Shown here one piece after another: positions 1 to 7,193 of a DNA stretch of 20,142 nucleotides. Within the stretch, counting starts at the first letter, position 1. Every line of letters starts with the position of its first letter. The notes under the pieces were generated by a model. It saw nothing but the letters and a program-made list of their open reading frames with translations, did no database searches and was not told where the DNA came from. Made by a program: the position numbers and the translations under genes. This stretch comes from a virus: the IMG/VR virus record IMGVR_UViG_3300010153_000170, positions 1 through 20,142 of that record. One strand, 5' to 3'.

Positions 1-195
1 ACGGAATACATTAACCATATTCTCTACATACTTCTCAGGTGTGCTTTCTAATCCTATCTGTTCATCGACTCCATAATCTCTCAATCCCCAGTAGGGTGGG
101 CTGGTTACTACACAGTCAATACTTTCATCATCAACTGGCAATTCAGATGCGTTGGACTGATGCAATTGCACATGTTCATTATCAAAAACTTTCAA
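1..195 (-). CDS. DNA methyltransferase (N4-cytosine/N6-adenine family), N-terminal fragment
   Basis: The first 65 codons of a gene that leaves the window on the left. Residues about 26-40 read IDCVVTSPPYWGLRDYG, the motif IV (S/D)PPY catalytic loop of amino-methyltransferases. Here it lies near the N-terminus, as in the beta-type order where the catalytic motif precedes the AdoMet-binding motif (beyond the window). SPPY is commoner in N4-cytosine enzymes, but N6-adenine cannot be excluded. The start is a TTG at 195 that overlaps the TGA stop of the preceding gene (TTGA), with GGGAGAGG six bases upstream; no ATG fits, because an in-frame TAG lies just upstream. Expected role: modification of phage DNA, protecting it from host restriction or marking it. 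Last visible member of the leftward operon. Confidence 0.85.
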   Translation of the reverse strand, partial: MKVFDNEHVQLHQSNASELPVDDESIDCVVTSPPYWGLRDYGVDEQIGLESTPEKYVENMVNVFR

Positions 196-386
196 TCTCT
201 GCCTCTCCCAAATGTTATATCTCTAGTCATTGTTGCAACTCCAGTAACAGAATTGATTCTCAATGCTTTGATATCTTCTGGTGTATTGGAGAATATTTTT
301 ACAGCACGACACCTCTTGCATCGACCTTTGCTTTTAGGTTCCGTTGCTAAATCTATGATCCAGTGATGGATACAATCAGTCTCCAT
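192..386 (-). CDS. small zinc-binding protein (CxHHW...CxxC type)
   Basis: A 64-residue protein with a compact putative metal site: C5-I-H7-H8-W near the N-terminus and C23-K-R-C26 about 15 residues later, followed by a basic, otherwise featureless tail. The pattern CIHHWIID...GRCKRC resembles a family of short uncharacterised phage proteins with one zinc-ribbon-like site; I know of no assigned function. The ATG lies inside the 3' end of the upstream membrane-protein gene (11-base overlap) and the TGA overlaps the TTG start of the methyltransferase, so it is probably translated by coupling. The ribosome binding site is weak (ACAGGGTA). A DNA- or RNA-binding accessory role is only inferred from the Cys/His residues and basic charge. 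Confidence 0.7.
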   Translation of the reverse strand: METDCIHHWIIDLATEPKSKGRCKRCRAVKIFSNTPEDIKALRINSVTGVATMTRDITFGRGRD

Positions 387-522
387 TACCCTGTCTTTTC
401 TGCCGAATTATCTTCCAGATGAGTACGCCAATTGTGATACTTCCTGTTGCGACCAGAAGATTCTTCAGCGAAATTTCTTCGTCCAATAAATTTCTAACAG
501 TATATCTTAGATTTTCCATCAT
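376..522 (-). CDS. 48-residue single-pass membrane protein
   Basis: A short gene wedged between the RusA-like resolvase and the zinc protein. It begins MMENLRYTVRNLLDEE and has one hydrophobic stretch at about residues 21-39 (NLLVATGSITIGVLIWKII), followed by a basic end (RQKRQGNGD), consistent with one transmembrane helix and a positively charged cytoplasmic side. Its ATG overlaps the stop of the upstream gene in ATGA arrangement and its TGA lies 11 bases inside the next gene. This head-to-tail overlap on both sides is the main reason to call it real. Function unknown; small membrane peptides in phage early operons include holin-like, exclusion and host-takeover proteins, but nothing here selects among them. 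Confidence 0.6.
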   Translation of the reverse strand: MMENLRYTVRNLLDEEISLKNLLVATGSITIGVLIWKIIRQKRQGNGD

Positions 523-917
523 TCAACCTTTGTGTATTCATAAATGATTTTCTCTCCCTCAATAGGATCGAGTTCATAGTATGGTTCTATGGTTAGTTTA
601 TCTGCCGCATCATCTACAATGATTCGTTCTTTAGCTGCATCTATTGATGCTTTAACACCTGCAACCAAGTTATCTAAATCCCATCCACTGCCACGCTTTT
701 TCTTAGCTATGAATGTTAGTTTCAGATGTGCTTTCTGCCACGGTTCATCTGGACGTAGTGTCCAATGAATCTGGTTGTAATATGCAAGGAACTCATTTGC
801 TTGATCCTGCTTGAGTTTGCCAACATACTTCCGATCTATAGGCATTTTGTTAGGTGTCAGTTTCCTAACGTTATTAAAGCTAGGAACAACGATTATTATT
901 TTAGTAACTTCATCCAT
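519..917 (-). CDS. rusA: RusA-family Holliday junction resolvase
   Basis: A 132-residue protein, close to the usual 120-140 of the family. Residues 79-84 read WDLDNL, followed by ASIDAAKERIIVDDAAD at about 90-106. This reproduces the RusA active-site layout, in which acidic residues of D-x-DN, a following Asp in the next helix, and a DD pair coordinate Mg2+. The N-terminal half is beta-rich with a lysine-rich middle (AKKKRGSG), as expected for DNA binding. RusA enzymes are homodimeric endonucleases that cut four-way junctions symmetrically, resolving recombination intermediates and branched DNA before packaging. It follows the RecA-fold ATPase with only two bases between the genes and overlaps the next small gene by ATGA, so the two large genes likely act in the same replication/recombination pathway. 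Confidence 0.85.
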   Translation of the reverse strand: MDEVTKIIIVVPSFNNVRKLTPNKMPIDRKYVGKLKQDQANEFLAYYNQIHWTLRPDEPWQKAHLKLTFIAKKKRGSGWDLDNLVAGVKASIDAAKERIIVDDAADKLTIEPYYELDPIEGEKIIYEYTKVE

Positions 918-919
918 GA

Positions 920-2308
920 TTATTCCTTAGGTACTTCTTCTATAAGTCGTGCGCCCATCTTAGTAAGTTCTTCAACAATCCCATTGCTTGACCTGCTGTA
1001 TGTAACGTCAACCATTCTTGTTTCATCATCTAAGGTAAGAACACTACTATTACTTACAGTATTCTCTATGACTTGTACAGCTACTGTTACTTCTTTGATT
1101 ATAGAAATATTAGAAGCAAGTGTTTCAAGATCAGTTGCTCCATGAGTATCTACAAGTTCTCTTACTAACTCACCCATTGATAATGCTTTTAGAAATTCAT
1201 CATCAGCCTGACCAAGTTGCATCTTCTCCCAATGAACTGAATGTATTACTTCCTCATAGTATCCTTCAGACTCATTCAGCTTTTCTTCATTAACAAAATT
1301 AACAGTGAATCCTCTAGGAGACTGAGGTGGATTCTCATTAGCTTTACGATGATAGAGAACGAGTTGTATTTTTCCCGTCAACTCCTCTTGCTTCTTGCGA
1401 ATCTCGTACACCATTCGACTACGATTATATTTAAATGCTGATCCATATATTGCTGGTTTCCCAGTTGTTTCAGCACTACGATTAGCGTGATCTAATATTA
1501 AACTAGTAACGTTCAATGAATCTAAAGCTGAGTAGAATTGTTCAATCACCATAGGATCAATACTGTTGCCACCCAATGCTGGATTCATCGAATCAAATAC
1601 TATATAGGAAATGTTATTGTCTTTACATATCTTTGAAATAACTTCATAGGATTGTACGAAACTTCCGTACATTTTCTTCCATAAAATCCCAGACTTGGTA
1701 GGTTCTTCTATCCCTAAACCCCTCTGCAACGCTATGATCCGCCTCATAAAGACGTTCTGATTTTGCTCCCAATCTAGATATAAAGCGTTACTAGGTCTAG
1801 CTTTCAAAGAGAATCTCTCAAGACCTTTATCACATAAGATACAGGTAAGCTGTGCAAAATAACTTTTGAAACTACCACCTTGTGCCCATAAATGATTTGG
1901 CAATCCTTGAATTATTAATGGCTTGACATGCCATATATCTCCAACTGCCACATTCATATTCTCTAGAGTAACTACACTTTCTCCTTCTCGATGCTTACTG
2001 AGAATGTGTGCAAATGATTCTGTCACAATTTCATCAAAGCTAAATGCTCTTAATGATTTATCATCTACTGCATGTTCAAGTGATTGTATGAACGCATCTT
2101 TGCTACGATCATCCAGTAGTGATGGACGTGACCATAGCACTCTTTCTTTTCTGATTCCGTGATGTGTAGCTATATCCATTTGTACAGTTATTTCTGCTGT
2201 AACTTTTTCTGGACTCTCTACTATTCTTTCTGCTCTTAAATAAACTCCGACATCATTGAATGACACATCAATGATTGTGCCTAGTTTTGTAACTACAGGT
2301 TGATTCAA
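920..2308 (-). CDS. RecA/RepA-fold ATPase (AAA_25-like), probable replicative or recombination helicase
   Basis: A 462-residue P-loop ATPase. The P-loop is at about residues 141-150 (WAQGGSFKSY), with the Lys-Ser of Walker A but Phe where most families have Gly. LYLDWE at about 177-181 and ISYIVFDS at 233-240 look like the second acidic strand and Walker B; SLILDHANRS at 269-278 resembles the sensor strand of RepA/RecA-like hexamers. The closest familiar type is the AAA family (RepA-like) proteins of phages and plasmids that unwind DNA at an origin or load helicase. The C-terminal third has no motif I recognise. The start is TTG at 2308, overlapping the TGA of the upstream gene, with a run of AGGAGG ribosome-binding triplets just before it. 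Helicase versus recombinase is not decided by the visible motifs. Confidence 0.8.
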   Translation of the reverse strand: MNQPVVTKLGTIIDVSFNDVGVYLRAERIVESPEKVTAEITVQMDIATHHGIRKERVLWSRPSLLDDRSKDAFIQSLEHAVDDKSLRAFSFDEIVTESFAHILSKHREGESVVTLENMNVAVGDIWHVKPLIIQGLPNHLWAQGGSFKSYFAQLTCILCDKGLERFSLKARPSNALYLDWEQNQNVFMRRIIALQRGLGIEEPTKSGILWKKMYGSFVQSYEVISKICKDNNISYIVFDSMNPALGGNSIDPMVIEQFYSALDSLNVTSLILDHANRSAETTGKPAIYGSAFKYNRSRMVYEIRKKQEELTGKIQLVLYHRKANENPPQSPRGFTVNFVNEEKLNESEGYYEEVIHSVHWEKMQLGQADDEFLKALSMGELVRELVDTHGATDLETLASNISIIKEVTVAVQVIENTVSNSSVLTLDDETRMVDVTYSRSSNGIVEELTKMGARLIEEVPKE

Positions 2309-2574
2309 ATTCTTCTCCTCCTCCTCGATCTTCGTGCTACTCCATTACCATTACCTTCATTGGTATCTGAATCCTGATTTGTTTTACTTGCGTATGCAGA
2401 AATTTTATTTCCTAGCAGTCTCAAATCTTCACGGATTTCAGAAGTAGCAGTATCAATTGCATCTCTAAAATTATTATTAGGAACATACATCTTACAACAG
2501 AATACTGGTGAAACTGAAATATCCCCCCATTTACAACCATTCAAATCCCTGCATACGGGATCGTCATAAGCCAT
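2305..2574 (-). CDS. small Cys- and Arg-rich protein of unknown function
   Basis: An 89-residue protein with four Cys near the N-terminus (C8, C14, C26, C27), a central stretch rich in Asp/Thr/Ser, and a strikingly basic end, RRSRRRRRI. The N-terminal Cys pattern could bind a metal. The poly-Arg tail could bind nucleic acid, but it is also forced by the DNA: the AGG AGG AGG AGA codons are the ribosome binding site of the downstream ATPase. The ATG at 2574 has GGAGG six bases upstream, inside the end of the nuclease gene (11-base overlap). No family recognised. The tight coupling suggests that it is made with the nuclease and ATPase and may assist one of them. Confidence 0.7.
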   Translation of the reverse strand: MAYDDPVCRDLNGCKWGDISVSPVFCCKMYVPNNNFRDAIDTATSEIREDLRLLGNKISAYASKTNQDSDTNEGNGNGVARRSRRRRRI

Positions 2575-3292
2575 TGTCTGCCTCCTTCATTGCTTTCTTT
2601 GTTAACCACTTTGTGAGATGGGATGACCACTCCTCAATTGCAACTTGATTCTCTACAGAAGAAAGAAACAATTCCTTTTGCCATTCTATATCTCTACATT
2701 CTTTCAATGACAACGGATTATCTTGTGCGCTCTTAGGAAGTTTGAGTACTTGTGCTCTGATACCTGTACTCAAAATCCCTGATAGTATGTGCTCCATAGC
2801 CAATGTGTAAGCACATAATTGTAAAGCATTCTCTGGTCTTATCTTAGAACTGCTTTTGTAATCTATCAGGAATAGCTGTTGTCTACCGTCATCATATTCT
2901 TTATAGCCAATCAGATCACATGTGCCAGCAAATCGTGCGTGTGTTTCAGGATTGTAGTAATAAAGTTTCTGTTCTGCAGCCATAACTTTAAGACCACTGT
3001 TTGCTATCCAGTCAAACCAGGAATCAGTTGCGTATCTAAATTCCTGATCAACTGGATATGAAGTATCGTAAGTTAACTCCTCTATATATTTGTGCATTGC
3101 AGTACCCCATGGTGCTGCTTGACTCCTGAGGTGATCAACGAAATCAGTAACAGGGAATAGTCTATCAAGCACACTGGATACTCTAGGCATTGCTCTATGT
3201 TCTTCTGGTATTGTTTTATCATCCACATAATAGTGGGAGTTCTCAACTAGAGATACTCTTTCGTGGATTTCATTTAGCCTATCTTTAATCAA
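2564..3292 (-). CDS. PD-(D/E)XK nuclease (RecB/Cas4-like)
   Basis: A 242-residue protein with the ordered motifs of the RecB-type PD-(D/E)XK superfamily: PRVSSVLDRLFP (36-47), GTAMHKYIE with a candidate metal-ligand His67 (63-71), GTCDLIGY with D126, LIDYKSSSK with D144 and K146, and the QLCAYTLAM helix with Q158 and Y162. Length fits stand-alone phage exonucleases of this class, which process dsDNA ends for recombination. The TTG at 3292 is taken as start, but the nearest GGAGG lies 18 bases upstream; a CTG at 3304 would have GGAGG at six bases, so the true start may be five codon positions further upstream. It lies 14 bases after the preceding gene and overlaps the next by 11 bases. Confidence 0.85.
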   Translation of the reverse strand: MIKDRLNEIHERVSLVENSHYYVDDKTIPEEHRAMPRVSSVLDRLFPVTDFVDHLRSQAAPWGTAMHKYIEELTYDTSYPVDQEFRYATDSWFDWIANSGLKVMAAEQKLYYYNPETHARFAGTCDLIGYKEYDDGRQQLFLIDYKSSSKIRPENALQLCAYTLAMEHILSGILSTGIRAQVLKLPKSAQDNPLSLKECRDIEWQKELFLSSVENQVAIEEWSSHLTKWLTKKAMKEADNGL

Positions 3293-3306
3293 TTGAATGT
3301 TCAGAA

Positions 3307-4101
3307 CTATCCTCCTTTTCTTTCCGCTCTTTTTTCATCTGCTTTCTGCATCAGACTTTTAAGTTTGAGTGCCTTGACTGGTTTCTTCTTACCTGATGGC
3401 AAGATAGATTGGTAGTTTGTACCTCTTCGATTCTTTCTACCAATCTCTTTCTGGTAATTGCGTTTCACTTTTTTCTTTTTACCTTCCCAAAGTGGATCAA
3501 TGCCATTGTTGTTCCGCCTCACTTGTTTCATAGCCTTATGGTATTTAGCTATCAGTTTGTGCGCCTGTGCTCTGGTAGTATTAGGATCAGCCACCATTGA
3601 TACATCAATTACCTTCCCCGTTTCAGGTGATTGATACTTGAATGTGATAATTTTTATGCCCCCCAATTCGTCAAGTATGAAGTTGGAGTCTATTTTATTA
3701 GGGTCTGCTTTGGTTGTAACAGCATCTTCTCTATATTTAATCGAGTACCCTTCTTCGATTAATGATGCTTGGCTTGACGAGCGTTCAGCTAATCTCTTTG
3801 ACGCTGAATTTAAATAGTCTTTCATCCATTTGTTATTTCTATCTTCAAGAGATTTTACAGATTCCTGATTCATTTTACTAAGCACTTCACCGTAACGCTG
3901 TTTGAACCCAAACAAATCTCCATCATCCCAAGTCCTGATAGCAAGCATATTTAGGTCAGCTTTTTTTGCTGCTAATTCTGGGTCTTTATATTTAGCAAGC
4001 AGTTCAAGAAATGTATTTTGTCTTGACTTAATATATATTTGACTCTCTTCATAATAAACATAACGCTCTTCATAATTCATTTCATAATATGCTTTCTTCA
4101 T
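3307..4101 (-). CDS. basic protein of unknown function
   Basis: A 264-residue protein I do not recognise. The N-terminal 35 residues are rich in Tyr and Glu (YYEMNYEERYVYYEE). The middle is mixed helical sequence. From about residue 190 to the end it is strongly basic (GKKKKVKRNYQKEIGRKNRRG), typical of nucleic-acid binding. It lies between the ParB-like protein and the nuclease; its ATG lies within the last 20 bases of the ParB-like gene, and there is no clear ribosome binding site, so translation is probably coupled. The nuclease's ribosome binding site (GGAGG) is formed by its last Gly-Gly codons. A DNA-binding partner in replication or recombination is an inference from charge and position only. 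Confidence 0.75.
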   Translation of the reverse strand: MKKAYYEMNYEERYVYYEESQIYIKSRQNTFLELLAKYKDPELAAKKADLNMLAIRTWDDGDLFGFKQRYGEVLSKMNQESVKSLEDRNNKWMKDYLNSASKRLAERSSSQASLIEEGYSIKYREDAVTTKADPNKIDSNFILDELGGIKIITFKYQSPETGKVIDVSMVADPNTTRAQAHKLIAKYHKAMKQVRRNNNGIDPLWEGKKKKVKRNYQKEIGRKNRRGTNYQSILPSGKKKPVKALKLKSLMQKADEKRAERKGG

Positions 4102-5032
4102 TCTTTAACTTCACCGATACTTCATTCGCAATGTCGCTCAAGTTAGACCAGATTATCTGATAGTGTTCTTTGCTTGGATTATCTGTAAGAGGTTCGTCAT
4201 TATAAAAATTCACCCACGCAAAATGAACAATAAATAAATACACGTCATTTTTGTAGAATCTAGGTGTTGCTTTTGTAAGTGAATCATCTGTGGATACATT
4301 GAATCTCAACCATCTTCTAGGATCATGTTCATACATCCATGCGTTATGTTTTCCATCAACTAATCCTTCCCAAAACTCTTTACTTTTATCCTCATCATAC
4401 AGATCGTATAGAGTTTTCAATGTTGCAATAACACTGGCGGGTATTGACAGTAAATCCTTCTTTGCTTTTGCGTAATTGATTGATGACTGCAAGTTAGGAA
4501 ATAACTCATCAATCCTGTCTGCATCTAATGCTCCCACTGAAACCCGTTGCTTTCCAAACTTATTATGAAGTAGCCTGAACAACATCCTTATGCTTGGTGC
4601 TCTTACACCAGTTGAGTCTCTGCCTTTCACATGCAAGTTGTTAGCTAATGTTCTCTTTGCTCCTTGATCTATAAAAATATAATCAGATGCGTCATAACCA
4701 TAGATGCAAAGAAACGGTTGTGGTTTATCAGTAGCTATTACAGTTTGAAGTCTATGGTGTCCATCTAGCAATTCGTTATTACGAGTGAACAGAATAGGAT
4801 CGAGCAGTGCAGAGAAGTATTCTTTCTGATTCATGTCTCTGCTCAACCTATCTACCATATGGGTGTTGACTGGTCTGTTTCCAATGCTTGATGCCAACAT
4901 AACTTCTGCATCATTACGATCAATCCATTTCAGCCACCCATTCAGATCACGGTATGTATCGGTTCCATACCTGTCTGTCACATCCATCCTTAGATTACTA
5001 AATAGTTGTTGATTAACTATTTGAGTTGTCAT
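4082..5032 (-). CDS. ParB/Spo0J N-terminal-like (ParB nuclease-fold) phage protein
   Basis: A 316-residue protein from the start chosen here. Residues 52-95 carry the pattern of ParB-like phage proteins: NRPVNTHMVDRLSRDM, then DPILFTRNNELLDGHHRLQT, in which the DGHHR box matches the (D)GxHR nucleotide-binding loop of the ParB/Srx fold. FIDQGAKRTLANNL about 30 residues later matches the conserved D-x-G-x-xRT segment of the same phage family. ParB-fold proteins bind CTP/ATP or nick DNA; which applies here is unknown. The ATG at 5032 has GAGGAGG five bases before it. A second in-frame ATG at 5080 adds 16 Lys/Glu-rich residues and has only a distant GGAGG, so it is less likely but possible. It overlaps the next gene by 20 bases. 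Confidence 0.75.
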   Translation of the reverse strand: MTTQIVNQQLFSNLRMDVTDRYGTDTYRDLNGWLKWIDRNDAEVMLASSIGNRPVNTHMVDRLSRDMNQKEYFSALLDPILFTRNNELLDGHHRLQTVIATDKPQPFLCIYGYDASDYIFIDQGAKRTLANNLHVKGRDSTGVRAPSIRMLFRLLHNKFGKQRVSVGALDADRIDELFPNLQSSINYAKAKKDLLSIPASVIATLKTLYDLYDEDKSKEFWEGLVDGKHNAWMYEHDPRRWLRFNVSTDDSLTKATPRFYKNDVYLFIVHFAWVNFYNDEPLTDNPSKEHYQIIWSNLSDIANEVSVKLKNEESIL

Positions 5033-5085
5033 TTGTTCCTCCTCAATTCTTTCTATGAATTTCTTTTTCTTTAACGACATGTATC

Positions 5086-5751
5086 CTAACTATCCTCCTC
5101 AGGAGTTTCTACTTCCAAGACAGGTACCTCTCCAGTAACAAAGTAATGCAAGTATTGTTCGGCTAGATTAACAGAGCCAGCTACCATTGCTTGTGGGCTA
5201 GCAAAATCAAGAACTAAAGGAACCATTTGCCAAGACGCACACTTGAGTGCAGTTTGGCGCATAATTCGTAACTCGTTTTCTGTTACTCCTAGTTTCCAGT
5301 TATCCTCACTTATAGTTATTGAGTCATCTGTTGAACTCTCTTGGACATCAGGCTTGGTGATATCCTCTAATGGTTTCCTTCTATCCTTCTCAGCACCTGC
5401 ATCGTTTATGTTCTTAGCATCATTAGGAATCTCGATATCTGATACCTTCCAATACCAATTCCATGATACTCCACCATCAGTTCCATCTTTTTGTTCACCC
5501 CTTGTGACTGTTGCTGGATACTGACCCGGTGGGAAATCAAATTCAACTAAGTTTCCATCCTTATCACGCACCATGTAATCTGCTCTGATTACTTCCTGCA
5601 TTTCACCGTACTTTGCTCTAGTATTAAAGGGATAGAATACAGGTATTTTCCACTTACCATCTTTAGTTTTTATTACCCTGTGATTGTCTCCATCGGGTTC
5701 TTTAATTGTGATCACCAGTAATTGTGGCTCACTGTTTTGTGGGAACGTCAT
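5086..5751 (-). CDS. unknown protein, possibly OB-fold ssDNA-binding protein
   Basis: A 221-residue protein. The first 110 residues are beta-rich with aromatic clusters (KWKIPVFYPF near 33-42, GGVSWNWYWKV near 93-103), as in OB folds. Then comes a linker full of Asp/Lys/Ser (about 110-150), a helical segment (about 150-205) and an acidic tail ending VETPEEDS. The beta-rich core with an acidic C-terminus, in a cluster with ATPase, nuclease and resolvase, suggests a single-strand DNA-binding protein, but I cannot identify the family and the helical segment is atypical. The ATG overlaps the stop of the HTH gene (ATGA), with GAGGTG seven bases before it. A structure prediction showing an OB barrel over residues 1-110 would support the call. 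Confidence 0.6.
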   Translation of the reverse strand: MTFPQNSEPQLLVITIKEPDGDNHRVIKTKDGKWKIPVFYPFNTRAKYGEMQEVIRADYMVRDKDGNLVEFDFPPGQYPATVTRGEQKDGTDGGVSWNWYWKVSDIEIPNDAKNINDAGAEKDRRKPLEDITKPDVQESSTDDSITISEDNWKLGVTENELRIMRQTALKCASWQMVPLVLDFASPQAMVAGSVNLAEQYLHYFVTGEVPVLEVETPEEDS

Positions 5752-5981
5752 AAGTTAACACCTCTTTTCTTTCTTGGTTTAAATAATTTATTTTCTTTTG
5801 CAGTTTCAATATCAACACGATAGAAATATCTGATCCCATTTGCTGTTTTCATTGACGGGATAGGGAAGTCATCATCAATCAGTCTTTGAAGTGATTTATG
5901 ATGAAGTCCAAGAACATCTGCACTTTCTTTCACATTCAGAATTTCTGATTCGTGATTGCAGTTTTCACATAATATTTTCAC
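5748..5981 (-). CDS. excisionase/MerR-like helix-turn-helix protein
   Basis: A 77-residue protein. Residues 15-60 (LNVKESADVLGLHHKSLQRL ... YFYRVDIETAKE) match the winged-helix HTH_17/excisionase pattern: a helix-turn-helix, a wing containing GIRYFYRVD, and a third helix. The N-terminus has CENC, half of a possible zinc site with only one further His nearby. Such proteins are DNA-bending recombination directionality factors or small regulators; with no integrase in view, a regulatory or replication role is as likely. The start is GTG at 5981, sharing one base with the TAG of the upstream gene, with GGAGG ten bases upstream inside that gene. The C-terminus is basic (KPRKKRG). Confidence 0.7.
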   Translation of the reverse strand: MKILCENCNHESEILNVKESADVLGLHHKSLQRLIDDDFPIPSMKTANGIRYFYRVDIETAKENKLFKPRKKRGVNL

Positions 5982-6304
5982 TAATCATTCACCTCCATTT
6001 CTGCTAAATAATCTCTGCCTTTTTGTCTGAGAAATTCCCTCCCTTCTTCTGTGCCCCATAAAGAAGCAACAGCCTCTACTAAATCTGTATCAGCATCATA
6101 ATTAAACATAGCTTTTTCTAGCAGTTCTTTCTGTGCATCAGTAAAATCTTTATTCATTGCACCATCAACTTCTATTTTCTGTTCTATAATTTCTCCATCT
6201 GGTGAGAAGGTAGTGAGCAAAGAATCTTCACTATCCAATTCCCAATTACCTTCCTGAGATTTTCTTTCTTCCATTTCATCTGGTGTTAAAAATCTTTTAT
6301 TCAT
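5981..6304 (-). CDS. acidic protein of unknown function
   Basis: A 107-residue, strongly acidic protein with many Asp/Glu and no Cys. It has two parts: an N-terminal segment rich in Glu/Ser (TPDEMEERKSQEGNWELDSE) and a C-terminal helical part (about 52-103) containing FTDAQKELLEKAMFNYD and a GTEEGREFLRQKGRDYLAEM segment. I do not recognise a family. High acidity would suit a DNA mimic or protein-binding adaptor, but that is conjecture. The ATG lies in the last eight bases of the zinc-ribbon gene upstream, and GAGG nine bases before it is also inside that gene. Confidence 0.7.
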   Translation of the reverse strand: MNKRFLTPDEMEERKSQEGNWELDSEDSLLTTFSPDGEIIEQKIEVDGAMNKDFTDAQKELLEKAMFNYDADTDLVEAVASLWGTEEGREFLRQKGRDYLAEMEVND

Positions 6305-6638
6305 TGCTCACCACCTCATATGGGTCGCAGTCATGGCAACGTGTTGAGTCTTCTGCATCCAATACTCTCTCGCATTCAGGACACTGATGCTCGCTTATAA
6401 ATCCCAATAAATCCCAATAAATCCCAATAAATCCCAAGACGTATGCTTTAGCTTGATCATCACTAGTAAAGTAACCATCTCTTTTGTTGGCATGACAGTC
6501 ATCACATTTTTGTAAATCAGGTTGGAGACCTTCGTCATTAGACAAAATAAACCGCATATCGTGGCACTGATTACAAGTCATAACGGTACTCAAAGAATTT
6601 CTCCACTCTTTATATCTCTGGTCAATCTGTTCATTCAT
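6297..6638 (-). CDS. double zinc-ribbon protein with a 10-bp tandem-repeat linker
   Basis: A 113-residue protein with two CxxC pairs in the first half (CNQC at 22-25 and CDDC at 45-48) and two in the second (CPEC at 86-89 and CHDC at 99-102), so two zinc ribbons. Between them residues about 68-82 (LGFIGIYWDLLGFI) are hydrophobic and come from four perfect tandem copies of a 10-bp unit read in all three frames. That segment could be a membrane-inserting or packing helix, or an accident of slippage. The ATG overlaps the previous TGA (ATGA) with GAGG seven bases upstream. No specific family; a nucleic-acid-binding role is the usual guess for phage zinc ribbons. Confidence 0.75.
   Translation of the reverse strand: MNEQIDQRYKEWRNSLSTVMTCNQCHDMRFILSNDEGLQPDLQKCDDCHANKRDGYFTSDDQAKAYVLGFIGIYWDLLGFISEHQCPECERVLDAEDSTRCHDCDPYEVVSNE
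6398..6437. repeat. four perfect tandem copies of a 10-bp unit
   Basis: TAAATCCCAA is repeated four times without error, inside the zinc-ribbon gene. Ten is not a multiple of three, so gain or loss of one unit would shift the reading frame, while a change of three units (30 bp, ten codons) would keep it. The exact identity of the copies suggests recent slippage expansion. Confidence 0.95.
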
Positions 6639-6820
6639 CCTGTCACCTCACCAACGAAATCTTCTTTAAGGATAATACCCGATATCTCACCACCGCAGTC
6701 GTAGCAGATATCTCTTATCCAATCAATATTGTCTGCAATGTTCCCTGTATTGGGGTCTTTCCATACAGGTTCCGAAACATTTTCACCACCACAGTCTGGA
6801 CATACATAAATGTCATTCAT
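6635..6820 (-). CDS. single zinc-ribbon protein
   Basis: A 61-residue protein with two CxxC pairs: CPDCGG at about 7-12 and CYDCGG at about 39-44, the standard four-Cys zinc ribbon with a 28-residue insert. The Gly-Gly after each pair is typical of the knuckles. The body is acidic, which is less usual for a DNA binder and leaves protein binding possible. The ATG lies inside the end of the coiled-coil gene, with GAGG six bases before it, and the TGA overlaps the next ATG. No named family. Confidence 0.75.
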   Translation of the reverse strand: MNDIYVCPDCGGENVSEPVWKDPNTGNIADNIDWIRDICYDCGGEISGIILKEDFVGEVTG

Positions 6821-7193
6821 TACTCACCTCTTTTCTATATACTTGTTTAATTTTTTCTGCCTTATTCATTAGTGTTTCGATTTCTGAGATGGTAGAAATC
6901 TCAAATGGAATCTGATCTTTCAACTCCTGAATTTCTCCAAGCAATCCCTCAGAATCTCCAAGCGAATCTTCTGTATCACTTAGCAAATCAAATACTGGTT
7001 GTGAATAATTACATTCAACATCAAGAAATTCATCAGTAGTTGATCTGAATTTCTCTAGCATCAGATACACCTCATGCGTGTGATAGTAAAGAACAGATAG
7101 TTCATCTCTTCTCTTTAGCATTGCACCTTTAATGCGCTTGATTGCATCAAGAGCAGACGGAATATCAGAACACTTATCATTACCTTGATTCAT
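6813..7193 (-). CDS. coiled-coil protein of unknown function
   Basis: A 126-residue, mostly helical protein. Residues about 12-53 (SALDAIKRIKGAMLKRRDEL onward) and about 80-120 show heptad-like spacing of Leu/Ile with Glu/Lys, suggesting two antiparallel helices. Two Cys (C8 and C61) are isolated, so no metal site is evident. It ends KEVSNE, a tail imposed by the overlapping ribosome binding site and start of the next gene. The ATG at 7193 overlaps the TGA of the DUF3846 gene; GAGGGG lies about nine bases upstream. Function unknown. Confidence 0.65.
   Translation of the reverse strand: MNQGNDKCSDIPSALDAIKRIKGAMLKRRDELSVLYYHTHEVYLMLEKFRSTTDEFLDVECNYSQPVFDLLSDTEDSLGDSEGLLGEIQELKDQIPFEISTISEIETLMNKAEKIKQVYRKEVSNE

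Noticed and set aside
765-1145. 126-codon plus-strand frame
   Set aside because: Lies opposite the RusA and ATPase genes; hydrophobic, Leu/Ile/Ser-rich product typical of antisense frames; no ribosome binding site.
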